Shown here in pieces: positions 54,513 through 63,956 of a DNA stretch of 64,000 nt. Numbering within the stretch: position 1 is the first letter of the stretch; every line of letters starts with the position of its first letter. Location of the stretch: the NCBI GenBank assembly GCA_947496465.1, contig CANMCX010000002.1, forward strand, positions 496,001 to 560,000, in the 5' to 3' direction. Source of the stretch: Marinifilum_A sediminis. Lineage in GTDB: Bacteria; Bacteroidota; Bacteroidia; Bacteroidales; Marinifilaceae. Under the pieces are notes generated by a model. It made no database searches, was not told the DNA's origin, and saw only the letters and a list, made by a program, of their open reading frames with translations. The position numbers were made by a program, and so were the translations under genes.

Positions 54513-55079
54513 ATGAGAATAGCAATTATAGATAATTACGACTCTTTCACCTACAATTTGGTGCACATTGTTGAACAATTTTGCGATGAAGTCATCACCA
54601 TGCGAAATGATAAGCTTGATTGGCAACAAATTGAGCATAGTGATAAGATTATCTTTTCTCCAGGTCCTGGTCTACCTTCCGAAGTAAAAGTTATGGCTGA
54701 AATAATAGAACGCTATTCGAAAGAAAAAGCAATCCTGGGAGTTTGCCTTGGCATGCAATTCATTGCAGAATACTATGGAGGCAGTCTTCTAAATCTGAAA
54801 GAAATTATTCATGGAATTCCCAAAGAAACAATTGTGACAGATAAAAATGAAATTCTATTCTCTGAGGTTCCCAATAGCTTTAAATCTGGAAGGTATCATT
54901 CATGGGCAGTTTCCAGAAATAACTTCCCTAAGTGTCTTAAGATAACCGCTACAGATGAAAGTAATTGCATTATGGCCATTAGACACAAAGAATTGAATTT
55001 GTGCGGAGTCCAATTCCATCCGGAATCCATTATGACCGAAAACGGAAAAAAAATAATACAAAACTGGATTCTATCTTAA
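54513..55079 (+). CDS. pabA: Aminodeoxychorismate/anthranilate synthase glutaminase subunit
   Basis: Class I glutamine amidotransferase of 188 residues. DNYDSFTYNLVHIVEQ, IIFSPGPGLPSE, the nucleophile in LGVCLGMQFIAEYYGG and the His-Glu pair in GVQFHPESIMTENGKK match PabA/TrpG. In the cytoplasm it gives ammonia to a synthase that makes 4-amino-4-deoxychorismate or anthranilate. No pabB or trpE gene is adjacent, so the symbol is the better guess, not certain. A TATTTTGC element (54476-54483) 30 bases upstream may be its -7 promoter. Confidence 0.88.
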   Translation: MRIAIIDNYDSFTYNLVHIVEQFCDEVITMRNDKLDWQQIEHSDKIIFSPGPGLPSEVKVMAEIIERYSKEKAILGVCLGMQFIAEYYGGSLLNLKEIIHGIPKETIVTDKNEILFSEVPNSFKSGRYHSWAVSRNNFPKCLKITATDESNCIMAIRHKELNLCGVQFHPESIMTENGKKIIQNWILS

Positions 55080-55090
55080 TTGATAAGCAT

Positions 55091-55119
55091 AAAAAAAAGA
55101 CGCAAATAATTGCGCCTTG
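55091..55119 (-). terminator. Terminator of the LptD-like gene
   Basis: On the minus strand, AAGGCGCAA and TTGCGTCTT pair (one G-T wobble) with a 4-base loop, and a run of eight T follows. Confidence 0.85.
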
Positions 55120-55158
55120 TATATCTTAATTGAAACCTAACATGTTAGGTACTTATAT

Positions 55159-57783
55159 TTAAAACTGAACATCCTGCCAAGATTGTTTCTTCTCATATTT
55201 TAAATCCTGAAGAATACTAGAATCTACATTAATCATGAAATTATATGACTGATAGGTTCCGAATGGAATTGCATTGAACGACATTTTCCAGCAGTGCAAG
55301 TTTCTATTAATTGTAAATTGAGTAGATGTAACCTCTTTATCTGTAAAATCATAACCAGTAGAAAAACTAACTGCCCACTTAGGAGTTAAGGTAATCTGAC
55401 CTGTTAAGCCCAAGTTCTGGGTAATATTTTTACGATTCGATGGCTTCGAATAAGTCCATCCGTAATCTACTGAAAACGACCAAGGAATATCAAAATCAAC
55501 ATATCTTGGATCTCTCCACACTTCAGCTTGCTTATCATCACCTTCTCCACCTTTCGTATTCGGATTTAAATCTTTTGCAGATAAACTAAATCCAACATCA
55601 ATGGAAGCATTTGTTAATCGAGGTCCAAACTCATCAATCTTTTGGTTGATTTCACCCAATTTATAGGGACTAACAGTTGAATTAAAATTTAAATCCAACT
55701 TTTTATTAAAAAGTTTCGTCCTACCTGTCATTCGTATATCAGACCAATTCAACGAATCTGCAAACATATTGTATGAAGTGGAAAATTTCAAACTCTCCAG
55801 AATCTTCACTTTTTTCATATCTTCAACGCCAGTGGTATCATTAGCAGTTCGAACCTTTGCCTCAATATTATTGTCCAAACTCAGATTAATACTTCCCGAT
55901 TCTTGAGCACCGGTCGGAGTTGGATACACTCCTTTTTCAAAAATTGAATACTCAACATCTTCCTTCTTATTTTCATCGTAATAAGTTCTGTAATACTTAC
56001 TGCGTGGAACACCAATTTCAGGCGTATAACTAACACTAATAGTTGGAGTCATAACATGACGAATAGCTGCCACTTTTGACGTTTCCTTAAAGGTGTACAT
56101 ACCATAAATCTTAGGACTTAAGGACAAGGATGCGCTGGTTGAATAATTGTGAGCATATCTAAACCCCTGAATAGTATCTATTTTGACATCACCATCTCCT
56201 CCATCAGCATCCGGATCCCAAGATTTTCGGATTGATCTTGAATACAAAACACCTTGATAATTCAAGGTAGGCGATAAGGTTAAATCCTTTGCCAATTTAA
56301 AGTTTGTTGTAATTGGTATACTATGCTGATAACCATTCTTCCAGTCCTTTTGCAATGACGAACTCATCAGTTTACTTTCCTTAGTATTAATTGTATTCTC
56401 TAATTTAGAAGAATAACTAATCCCTACTTTATCGTACCAACGAAGGTCTGTACTTTTACCTTTTGCTCTAAAAGGATAAATCTGAGTCATACTTAAAGAC
56501 ATACTCGGCAAGGTAAGAGCTATTGTTGTATCTCTACTATTTTGTGAATGCCTTAAACTCGCATTTAAACTAAACGGACTATCAGCCCATTTTTTACTAT
56601 AGGATATACTCGACTGCTTTTGATTGTTCGTAATCTCATTAATAGATGTAGAGTTGTTTCTGTCGTTATTTGTTGTAGAAACATTAACCGATGCTGTAAA
56701 TGTACGATACGGATTTGCTTTAGCGTCCTGTGAGTGATTCCATCTAATCGCAAAATCTGTTGTCTCATAATAATCAGATAACCCTTTATCTCCATATTTA
56801 TTAAAGTGATATTCAGTAGCAAATGTTCCACTATATCTATACCTAGTTTTATATTTAGATTCAACATAGGTACCCCACGATCCATTCGCAAAAATATCAC
56901 CAGTAATCTTTAAATCCATGTAATCATTAATTGCCCAGTAATATCCACCTCCACGTAAGTTATATCCACGTTGTTGCTCTTCACCATAACTAGGAATTAC
57001 TAATCCCGATGAGTAAGAAGAACTAAAAGGAAACATTGCAAATGGCAATCCTAAAGGCAATGGTACATCTTCAAGAACCAAATGCAAAGGACCTGAGACA
57101 ATTTTATCATCCTTTATCATTTTAGCCTTGGTCATTTTAACGTAAAAATGAGGATTCGGGTGATTACAAGTTGTATATTTTCCATTTCGTAAATAGAAAA
57201 CCTTATCGTTAATTTTTTTTGTAATTTCAGAATGTACAAAACCACCTTCCTGCTCTGTTATCACCTCATTTACCAATCCTTTACCAGTATCAAAATTGTA
57301 TTTTAGTTCTTTGCAAGTAAATTCTTCCGACCCATCCTTAAATTCTGGAGTGAAAATAAAATTCCCGGTTGTATCCTGTATACCATACGCGAAAGCTTCC
57401 TTTTTTTCCAAATCCAACTCAATATAATATGCTTTCAACTCAGTCTCACCGTATTTTACGAACGCATTCTTAGTTAAAAAAACACTTTGCCTAGTCAAGG
57501 AAAACACAATAGTATCATCACAATTGTATTCTATCATGGTTTCAAACAATGGTTTTTCTTTGGCTGTTGAATCGCTACTAAGCGAGTCAGAACCGACCAT
57601 TTTTAAACTATCTGCCTGCAGCAGAGACTTTTCCTTACTAAGGGTATCAATCACTGAAAAATCAAATTCAGTAATTAATTTTCGGTCGTAACGCTTTATA
57701 TTATTTTCAACAGCAAATATGTTCAATGGAAGAATTGCTCCAACGAAAAAAATAAAAACCTTTTGTAGTAATTTCAAATGCAA
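55159..57783 (-). CDS. lptD: LptD-like LPS assembly outer-membrane protein
   Basis: 874 residues. A signal peptide is followed by an OstA-like jellyroll region (about 80-230: ELKAYYIELDLEKKEAFAYGIQD, DKVFYLRNGKYTTCNHPNPHFYVKMTKAKM), then a large C-terminal beta-barrel with the LptD-type lead-in SGPLHLVLEDVPLPLGLPFAMFPFSSSYSSGLVIPSYGEE. This fits the outer-membrane LPS insertion protein in its Bacteroidota form. It lies divergent to the amidase gene with envelope genes behind, which supports an envelope role. The lower cysteine content than proteobacterial LptD is usual for this phylum. Confidence 0.8.
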   Translation of the reverse strand: MHLKLLQKVFIFFVGAILPLNIFAVENNIKRYDRKLITEFDFSVIDTLSKEKSLLQADSLKMVGSDSLSSDSTAKEKPLFETMIEYNCDDTIVFSLTRQSVFLTKNAFVKYGETELKAYYIELDLEKKEAFAYGIQDTTGNFIFTPEFKDGSEEFTCKELKYNFDTGKGLVNEVITEQEGGFVHSEITKKINDKVFYLRNGKYTTCNHPNPHFYVKMTKAKMIKDDKIVSGPLHLVLEDVPLPLGLPFAMFPFSSSYSSGLVIPSYGEEQQRGYNLRGGGYYWAINDYMDLKITGDIFANGSWGTYVESKYKTRYRYSGTFATEYHFNKYGDKGLSDYYETTDFAIRWNHSQDAKANPYRTFTASVNVSTTNNDRNNSTSINEITNNQKQSSISYSKKWADSPFSLNASLRHSQNSRDTTIALTLPSMSLSMTQIYPFRAKGKSTDLRWYDKVGISYSSKLENTINTKESKLMSSSLQKDWKNGYQHSIPITTNFKLAKDLTLSPTLNYQGVLYSRSIRKSWDPDADGGDGDVKIDTIQGFRYAHNYSTSASLSLSPKIYGMYTFKETSKVAAIRHVMTPTISVSYTPEIGVPRSKYYRTYYDENKKEDVEYSIFEKGVYPTPTGAQESGSINLSLDNNIEAKVRTANDTTGVEDMKKVKILESLKFSTSYNMFADSLNWSDIRMTGRTKLFNKKLDLNFNSTVSPYKLGEINQKIDEFGPRLTNASIDVGFSLSAKDLNPNTKGGEGDDKQAEVWRDPRYVDFDIPWSFSVDYGWTYSKPSNRKNITQNLGLTGQITLTPKWAVSFSTGYDFTDKEVTSTQFTINRNLHCWKMSFNAIPFGTYQSYNFMINVDSSILQDLKYEKKQSWQDVQF

Positions 57784-57928
57784 TTTTTATCTGTTATTTT
57801 TGTAAAAGATATGATATAACTGAATACGGCACATATATTGCAATTCAGTCTTAAGTCGCCAAAAATACAAATAAAAGTACTATATTCCCTAATCGAAACG
57901 AACTTCAAAACATTTTTTAAGTTCTTTT

Positions 57929-59119
57929 ATGAAGATTTTTCTAATGAACATTATTCCTAATAAAATTTTACGATCGCTAATCAATAGAACATCAACAGGT
58001 TTCTGTCTAATTCTATTTTTTTTATTATCAGGAGCACATTCTATTGCTCAAGAAAATTCATACACATTAAAAACAGTAGTTATAGATGCTGGACATGGAG
58101 GTAAAGATCCTGGTGCGCTTGGAAAAGTTAGTCGTGAAAAAGATATTGTTTTAAATATCTCACTAAAACTGGGAGGGTATATTAAAAAATATTTCCCAAA
58201 TGTTAAGGTAATATACACTCGAAAGACAGATGTATTTATTCCTTTAAATAGGCGATCTGAAATTGCAAATCAGAATAAAGCCGATTTATTTATATCCATT
58301 CATGCTAATGCAAATAACAATTCTCGAATAAGAGGTACGGAAACATATACTTTAGGACTTCATAAAACGAAAGAAAATTTAGAGGTTGCGATGAAGGAGA
58401 ATGCTGTAATTGAATATGAGGAAGATTACAGTACAAAATATGAAGGGTTTGATCCAAAAAATCCTGCATCCTATATCATCTTTAATATGATACAAGGTGT
58501 TAATCGTGATAAGAGCATTAGTTTGGCAGAATTAACCGAACACCAATTTAAAACCAGAGTCGGGAGACATTCCAGAGGGGTAAGAGAAGCAGGTTTCTGG
58601 GTACTAAAGCAAGTGAGCATGCCTTCTATATTGGTTGAGGTTGGTTTTGTTTCTAATCCTACTGAAGAAAAATATCTCAAAACTAAAAAAGGTCAGGATT
58701 ATCTTGCCAGTGCTATTTTTAGAGCTTTTAGAGAGTACAAAAACAAAATTGAAAAATCTTCGGTGATGTTAGCTGTTGAAGATAGTGTTGAAGTCCAAAA
58801 TGACGAATCAAATTTGGCAATTTCAACAGAATCAAAAGAAATAACAAAGAAAGGGCAAATTTTGGAGTATTGTGTACAATTAAAATCATCAACAAAAAAA
58901 ATTCCTGTTACATCCAGAGTATTTAAAAATATAGATGGAATAAAAGAAAGAAAAATTGATGGTATATATAAATACACCGTAGGATCGACTAAAGATTTTA
59001 ATACGATTGTAAAATTACAACAACAAGTAAGAAAGAAAATTAAAGATTGCTTTGTTGTGGCATTTTATAATGGGAAAAGAATTTCTCTATCAAAAGCCAA
59101 GGAACTTCAAAAAACATGA
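57929..59119 (+). CDS. N-acetylmuramoyl-L-alanine amidase with C-terminal SPOR-like domain
   Basis: 396 residues. After an N-terminal signal (to about residue 41) comes the zinc amidase_3 domain: VVIDAGHGGKDPGA, SREKDIVLNISLKLG, ADLFISIHANAN and the catalytic Glu in PSILVEVGFVSNPTEEKY. It cuts the bond between muramic acid and the stem peptide during cell separation. After a linker, a C-terminal part (about 310-385: LEYCVQLKSSTKKIPV, GIYKYTVGSTKDF) looks like a SPOR or SPOR-like peptidoglycan-binding domain and is similar to the end of the neighbouring MCE protein. The MCE gene starts 55 bases downstream. Confidence 0.9.
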   Translation: MKIFLMNIIPNKILRSLINRTSTGFCLILFFLLSGAHSIAQENSYTLKTVVIDAGHGGKDPGALGKVSREKDIVLNISLKLGGYIKKYFPNVKVIYTRKTDVFIPLNRRSEIANQNKADLFISIHANANNNSRIRGTETYTLGLHKTKENLEVAMKENAVIEYEEDYSTKYEGFDPKNPASYIIFNMIQGVNRDKSISLAELTEHQFKTRVGRHSRGVREAGFWVLKQVSMPSILVEVGFVSNPTEEKYLKTKKGQDYLASAIFRAFREYKNKIEKSSVMLAVEDSVEVQNDESNLAISTESKEITKKGQILEYCVQLKSSTKKIPVTSRVFKNIDGIKERKIDGIYKYTVGSTKDFNTIVKLQQQVRKKIKDCFVVAFYNGKRISLSKAKELQKT

Positions 59120-59174
59120 GTAGTTTTACATTAAAGAATCAAATCAATTTAATCGAAACATAATTATCATTCTC

Positions 59175-60404
59175 ATGAAATTCTCTAAAGATGCCATTAT
59201 AGGTTTAGTTGTTGTTGGCGCCATTGTTGTTTTGATATGGGGGATCAATTTTCTTAAAGGCTTTAACATGCTTTCATCGGAACAAACTTATTGTGCCCAA
59301 TATGAAAGTGTAGGTGGATTAAAAAATTCAAGTCCGGTTACCCTACGAGGATTAAAAATAGGACAGATTAAAACCATTAAATTTAGCGATGCAGCAGCTT
59401 CGAGTTTAATTGTAGAATTTAATATTTCAGATGAGTTTAAACTTCCTGCAAATACAGTAGCGAGAATTATAAGTTCTGATATCATGGGATCAAAAGAGAT
59501 TAAATTGATTATTGGTGATTCCAAAATAACTCTTCAACCCGGCGATACTCTACGTGGAAGCATTGAAGGAGATCTTAAAGAGCAAGTTAGTATGCAAATG
59601 CTACCTTTGAAAAAAAAGGCAGAAAACCTGATGTCTAGCTTAGATTCGGTTCTTTCAGTAATTCAATATGTATTTAATAAGGATTCAAGGGAAAATTTAA
59701 CACGAAGTTTTAGTAGTATAGAACAAACATTTAAAAAGCTAGAGAATACATCAGGAACATTAGATACAATTGTTACAAGTCAAAAATCTCATATGGAAAA
59801 CATTATTTCCAATGTTGACTCTATAACTAACAACCTAAGACAAAACAATGAGAATATCACTACCATTCTCACCAATTTTTCTTCAATCAGTGATTCGCTG
59901 TCGGCTGCAGATATAGCTCAAACTATAAATCACGCTAAACTTACCTTAAAACAAAGTAGTGAAATCTTAGACAAAATAAACTCTGGTGAAGGATCAATGG
60001 GTATGCTAGTTAATAATGATACCTTATATATGAACATGGAAGCTGCGTCAAACAGTTTAACCAATTTGCTAATAGATTTAAAAAATAATCCAAAAAAGTA
60101 CATGCACTTTTCATTATTCGATACTGGTAAAACCGTTTATATGGATTCGAATAAAACCAAAAAGAAAAAAGATCTTGAGAAAAATACTGAGTACCGTGTA
60201 CAAATAATGGCTTCCAATAAACAAATACCTCTAGACTCTCCCTCTTTTAAGGGGTTCAAGAATATTAATGAGCTTTATTATAATGGTAGATATAAATACA
60301 CCATTGGCAACACGAAAAATTATAAAGAGATTATAAGAAAACTTAAAAGAATTAAGACTGATTTTCCGGATGCCTTTATTATTAAAATAACTCCTGAGGA
60401 ATAA
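59175..60404 (+). CDS. MlaD/MCE domain protein with C-terminal SPOR-like domain
   Basis: 409 residues: an N-terminal membrane helix (IIGLVVVGAIVVLIWGINFLKG), the MCE domain (about 35-115: YESVGGLKNSSPVTLRGLKIGQIKTIKF, DIMGSKEIKL), a long helical coiled-coil region (about 145-300) and an unusual C-terminal part (about 330-409: EYRVQIMASNKQIPL, GRYKYTIGNTKNYKEIIRKL). MCE proteins form the substrate-binding part of lipid carriers between the two membranes. The end resembles the SPOR-like tail of the amidase next door, so it may be tied to peptidoglycan as well. No MlaE or MlaF gene is nearby. The dnaA gene follows after 389 bases. Confidence 0.87.
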   Translation: MKFSKDAIIGLVVVGAIVVLIWGINFLKGFNMLSSEQTYCAQYESVGGLKNSSPVTLRGLKIGQIKTIKFSDAAASSLIVEFNISDEFKLPANTVARIISSDIMGSKEIKLIIGDSKITLQPGDTLRGSIEGDLKEQVSMQMLPLKKKAENLMSSLDSVLSVIQYVFNKDSRENLTRSFSSIEQTFKKLENTSGTLDTIVTSQKSHMENIISNVDSITNNLRQNNENITTILTNFSSISDSLSAADIAQTINHAKLTLKQSSEILDKINSGEGSMGMLVNNDTLYMNMEAASNSLTNLLIDLKNNPKKYMHFSLFDTGKTVYMDSNKTKKKKDLEKNTEYRVQIMASNKQIPLDSPSFKGFKNINELYYNGRYKYTIGNTKNYKEIIRKLKRIKTDFPDAFIIKITPEE

Positions 60405-60793
60405 TAAAAACTTAACAGATTTAATTATAGTAAAATAAAAAACAGTTAAGCCCCTGAGTTTATTGACCTAAGAGTTACAACTAGCAAATTCTTAACCGTC
60501 CCTGTTTTATGTTTTATATTTGTTTAATTCTAAACAAGATTTTAAGACAAAAAAGTATGAATAGTGAAATGACTAACAACCAGAAACTTAAACTATTATT
60601 TATATTAAATATCTGATTTTCAGAACCTTAAAATTTTTCTTTTTTTTTTCATTTTTGTATCCCTTAATAATAGTAGGATAAGAAATGTTTTCAGAAAGTC
60701 AAGAGCTAAATAATTTTTTTTTCTTTTTTTTTTTCACAATCTTGCATAAGCAAATTTAGACACACCCTAATTTTTTAAAACGCTGAAATAGAA
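60405..60793. other. Non-coding region upstream of dnaA
   Basis: 389 bases, very AT-rich with several long T tracts (around 60640-60650 and 60715-60735). I could not find any clear TTATCCACA-type DnaA boxes, so there is no sign of the replication origin here. The dnaA promoter must lie in it but its elements are not clear. Confidence 0.6.
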
Positions 60794-62224
60794 ATGAATA
60801 ATAATCACTTCCAGGTTTGGAATAATTGCTTGGCTGTAATAAAAGACAATGTGCCTCCAATAAGCTTCAAAACATGGTTCGAGCCCATCGCACCTTTGAA
60901 CTTGGAGAATCAGATCTTGACATTACAAGTTCCAAGTCACTTTTTTTATGAGTATCTGGAGGAGCAATACATTGATATCCTGAGAAAAACGCTACGAAAA
61001 GAAATTGGAAATGGCGCTAAATTGGAGTACAATGTAGTGATGGAGAACAATCACATTGAAAATTCAAAGCCTGTTTCGGTTGTTGTTCCTGGGAATAACG
61101 GAACAAATACAAAAAATCGTCCGGTTCACATGTCTTCTGATAAAGAGGAACAGACCATTCGAAATCCTTTTGTAATTCCTGGAATCAAAAAATTACATAT
61201 CGATTCTCAGCTAAATCCGGATTATTCATTCAATAATTTTATTGAAGGGGAATGTAACCGATTAGCTAGATCAGCGGGTGTCGCTGTTGCTGAAAATCCA
61301 GGTGGTACTGCCTTTAACCCTCTTGTATTATATGGAGATTCAGGTTTAGGGAAAACTCACCTTGCTCAGGCAATTGGTTTAAAAACTAAAGAATTGTATC
61401 AGGAAAAAACAGTACTTTATGTAAGTGCTAATAAATTCCAAACTCAGTTTACCGAGGCAATTCGTAATAATAACAAAAATGATTTTCTTCACTTCTATCA
61501 AATGATTGATGTCCTAATTATTGATGACATTCAAGAACTTGCAGGTAAAGAGAAAACTCAAAATACATTCTTCCATATCTTTAATCATTTGCACCAATCG
61601 GGTAAGCAGTTAATTCTTACTTCGGATAAAGCGCCTATTGAATTGAAGGGAATGGAAAACCGATTGTTATCACGATTTAAGTGGGGACTTTCTGCAGATC
61701 TTCAAAATCCAGATTACGAAACAAGAGTTCGTATTTTACAGCAAAAAGCATACAAGGATGGAATTGTTTTAGACAATGAAGTAATTGAATATATTGCCAG
61801 TAATGTTACCAATAATGTTAGAGAGCTTGAAGGAGCACTAATTTCATTATTAGCACAATCAACACTTAATAAAAAAGAGTTAAATCTTGAATTGGCAATG
61901 TCAATTATCGATAAGTTGGTGAAAAATACTAAACGCGAACTTTCTATCGATTACATACAGAAAGTGGTTTGCGATCATTTCTCATTACCAATAGATGTAT
62001 TACAAGCCAAAACAAGAAAAAGAGAAATTGTACAAGCACGTCAAATTGCTATGTATTTCTCTAAAACTTTGACAAAAGCTTCACTCGCATCCATCGGATC
62101 TCAAATTGGGAACAAAGATCACGCTACTGTATTGCACGCTTGCAAAACTGTAAACAACTTAATCGATACAGATCGTGGATTTAAGACTCAAATTGATGAA
62201 ATTGACAAAAAATTAAAAATGTAG
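60794..62224 (+). CDS. dnaA: Chromosomal replication initiator DnaA
   Basis: 476 residues in the four-domain DnaA order. Domain I opens NNHFQVWNNCLAVIKDNVPPISFKTWFEPI. Domain III holds Walker A YGDSGLGKTHLAQAIG (about residue 180) and Walker B VLIIDDIQEL, and sensor-like LLSRFKWGL. Domain IV ends with the box-binding signature KDHATVLHACKTV. It opens the origin and starts replication. The start ATG at 60794 gives the normal domain I. Upstream DNA carries no recognised DnaA boxes. A terminator follows at 62258. Confidence 0.97.
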   Translation: MNNNHFQVWNNCLAVIKDNVPPISFKTWFEPIAPLNLENQILTLQVPSHFFYEYLEEQYIDILRKTLRKEIGNGAKLEYNVVMENNHIENSKPVSVVVPGNNGTNTKNRPVHMSSDKEEQTIRNPFVIPGIKKLHIDSQLNPDYSFNNFIEGECNRLARSAGVAVAENPGGTAFNPLVLYGDSGLGKTHLAQAIGLKTKELYQEKTVLYVSANKFQTQFTEAIRNNNKNDFLHFYQMIDVLIIDDIQELAGKEKTQNTFFHIFNHLHQSGKQLILTSDKAPIELKGMENRLLSRFKWGLSADLQNPDYETRVRILQQKAYKDGIVLDNEVIEYIASNVTNNVRELEGALISLLAQSTLNKKELNLELAMSIIDKLVKNTKRELSIDYIQKVVCDHFSLPIDVLQAKTRKREIVQARQIAMYFSKTLTKASLASIGSQIGNKDHATVLHACKTVNNLIDTDRGFKTQIDEIDKKLKM

Positions 62225-62257
62225 TTCTATTTCTAACTACTATATTGCTACCCTGAG

Positions 62258-62290
62258 AAGCAGATTCGTCCAGAATCTGCTTTTCTTTTT
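62258..62290 (+). terminator. Rho-independent terminator of dnaA
   Basis: 10-bp perfect stem AAGCAGATTC/GAATCTGCTT, 5-base loop and T-rich tail, 34 bases after the dnaA stop. Confidence 0.9.
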
Positions 62291-62333
62291 GGTATCGATT
62301 AAAATTCAACTATTTTGCGCAAAATTTACAACT

Positions 62334-63194
62334 ATGCTAAACCTACTCTTTGCTATACTATCATCAGCCGGAATTTTTATTTGTTTTAAATATTTAGAAA
62401 AGTTTAAAGTAGATATTTTACCGGCAATTATAGTAAACTATATAACTGCCACATTCTGTGGTTACTTTTTATCCAATTCAGATTTTCACATTCAAAGTAT
62501 CATCGACAAATCATGGTTTACTCCTTCTATAATAATTGGTATTCTCTTTATTGTTGTATTCTTTATTATTGGTAAATCCACTCAAAAGGCGGGTTTATCC
62601 GTAACCACGTTGGCCAGTAAAATGTCATTTGTATTGCCTATGATTTTTTCCATAGCCTACTATAATGAGCAACTGAATGTCCAAAAAACTATTGGATTTT
62701 TTCTTGCAATAAGTGCAGTATTATTAAGCATATATAAGGAGAAACACGATACATTAAATCGCAAATATATTTGGCTCCCTATCCTACTTTTCTTCGGTGC
62801 CGGAACTGTAGATTCTCTGGTTAAATTTGCACAGGAAGAATTTCTTAGCTCAGGTGGGAAAGAAGAATTTTCGACTCTACTATTTGCAATTGCAGCCATT
62901 GCTGGTTTCATCGCGTTACTTATCCGAAGAGAAAATCTTTCAAAACTATTTCAAGCCAAAATACTAATTGGTGGATGTATTTTAGGACTTGTTAATTATG
63001 GATCACTTTACTTTCTTATTGCTTCATTAAACGAATCGGGTTTCGACAGTTCTGTAGTATTTAGTATTATCAATATTGGAATAGTAGCACTATCAGTAGT
63101 AATAGGCATTGGAATTTTTAAAGAAAAACTGAACAAAATTAATGTATTAGGCATAGTACTGGCATTTATTGCTATTTTTATACTTACAAATTAA
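62334..63194 (+). CDS. EamA/DMT family transporter
   Basis: 286 residues from the ATG at 62334 (MLNLLFAILSSAGIFICFKYLEKF). The frame extends upstream to a TTG inside the dnaA terminator, which is rejected. About ten membrane helices in two repeats, each ending in the EamA-type YNEQLNVQKTIGFFLAISAVLLSIYK and FKEKLNKINVLGIVLAFIAIFIL, are the drug/metabolite transporter hallmark. Substrate is unknown. A TATTTTGC element (62311-62318) lies about 15 bases upstream and resembles the one before the pabA-like gene. The YigZ gene follows after 20 bases. Confidence 0.85.
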   Translation: MLNLLFAILSSAGIFICFKYLEKFKVDILPAIIVNYITATFCGYFLSNSDFHIQSIIDKSWFTPSIIIGILFIVVFFIIGKSTQKAGLSVTTLASKMSFVLPMIFSIAYYNEQLNVQKTIGFFLAISAVLLSIYKEKHDTLNRKYIWLPILLFFGAGTVDSLVKFAQEEFLSSGGKEEFSTLLFAIAAIAGFIALLIRRENLSKLFQAKILIGGCILGLVNYGSLYFLIASLNESGFDSSVVFSIINIGIVALSVVIGIGIFKEKLNKINVLGIVLAFIAIFILTN

Positions 63195-63214
63195 ACAACA
63201 AGATTACCCGATTA

Positions 63215-63826
63215 ATGAGTGACGACACTTACAAAACCATAGCCGAAAAATCGGAAGGAATTTACAAAGAGAAGGGAAGTAAATTTATTGCCTATGCCTA
63301 CCCTGTAAGTTCCGAAGAGGAGATAAAAGAGCACATTGCAAAGCTAAAAAAAGAGTATTACGATGCTCGTCATCACTGCTATGCCTATATGCTTGGAGCA
63401 GATAAAAAAAATTTTAGAGCCAACGATGATGGTGAACCTTCATCAACTGCGGGAAAACCAATTTTGGGACAAATTCTATCGAACGATCTTACCAATATTC
63501 TTATTATTGTAATTCGTTATTTTGGTGGTACAAAATTAGGCGTAAGCGGATTGATCCATGCTTACAAGACAGCTGCTGCCCAGACCATCGAAAATGCAGA
63601 AATTTTAGATAAAACTGTAAATGATATTTACGAGATTCACTTTGATTATTTGGTGATGAATGATATTATGAAAATTATTAAGGATGATCAACCAGAACAA
63701 TTGGGACAAGATTTTAACCTAACCTGTAAAATCACTTTAAGTATTCGTCAAAGCGAAGTGGATCGAATTATCGAAAAATTTAAAAAAATTACCAGTGTAA
63801 AAGCAGAGTACATTCGCACAATATAA
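63215..63826 (+). CDS. YigZ/IMPACT family protein
   Basis: 203 residues. SKFIAYAYPVSSEEEIKEHIAKLKKEYYDARHHCYAYMLG, DDGEPSSTAGKPILGQI and VIRYFGGTKLGVSGLIHAYKTAA are the conserved stretches of the UPF0029/IMPACT N-terminal domain. The final 65 residues form the second, DUF1949-like domain. The family binds nucleic acid or ribosomes in some studies, but the bacterial function is not settled. It probably shares a transcript with the EamA carrier just upstream. Confidence 0.93.
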   Translation: MSDDTYKTIAEKSEGIYKEKGSKFIAYAYPVSSEEEIKEHIAKLKKEYYDARHHCYAYMLGADKKNFRANDDGEPSSTAGKPILGQILSNDLTNILIIVIRYFGGTKLGVSGLIHAYKTAAAQTIENAEILDKTVNDIYEIHFDYLVMNDIMKIIKDDQPEQLGQDFNLTCKITLSIRQSEVDRIIEKFKKITSVKAEYIRTI

Positions 63827-63914
63827 CTAATTCACAATCTACGCTATAGATATCATCAGCAAAATTAACGGAAGGCCAATATTGCAAGATTGTTAATAAT
63901 TAATCTAATTCCAA

Positions 63915-63947
63915 TTTGATTTCTAGGAAAATTTATGCCTATATTTG
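63915..63947 (+). promoter_or_regulatory. Consensus Bacteroidota promoter at the right edge
   Basis: TTTG at 63915-63918 and TATATTTG at 63940-63947 with a 21-base gap fit the sigma-ABfr form TTTG-N19-21-TAnnTTTG very well. It lies 9 bases before the ATG at 63957, so the leader would be very short. This is the best-matched promoter seen in the window. Confidence 0.75.
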
Positions 63948-63956
63948 TGATCTAGA

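Noticed and set aside
60405..60793. Possible replication origin next to dnaA
   Set aside because: No DnaA boxes were recognised. In this phylum dnaA need not mark the origin.
62289..62333. Upstream TTG start for the EamA carrier
   Set aside because: It lies in the dnaA terminator and adds a polar stretch ahead of the first membrane helix.
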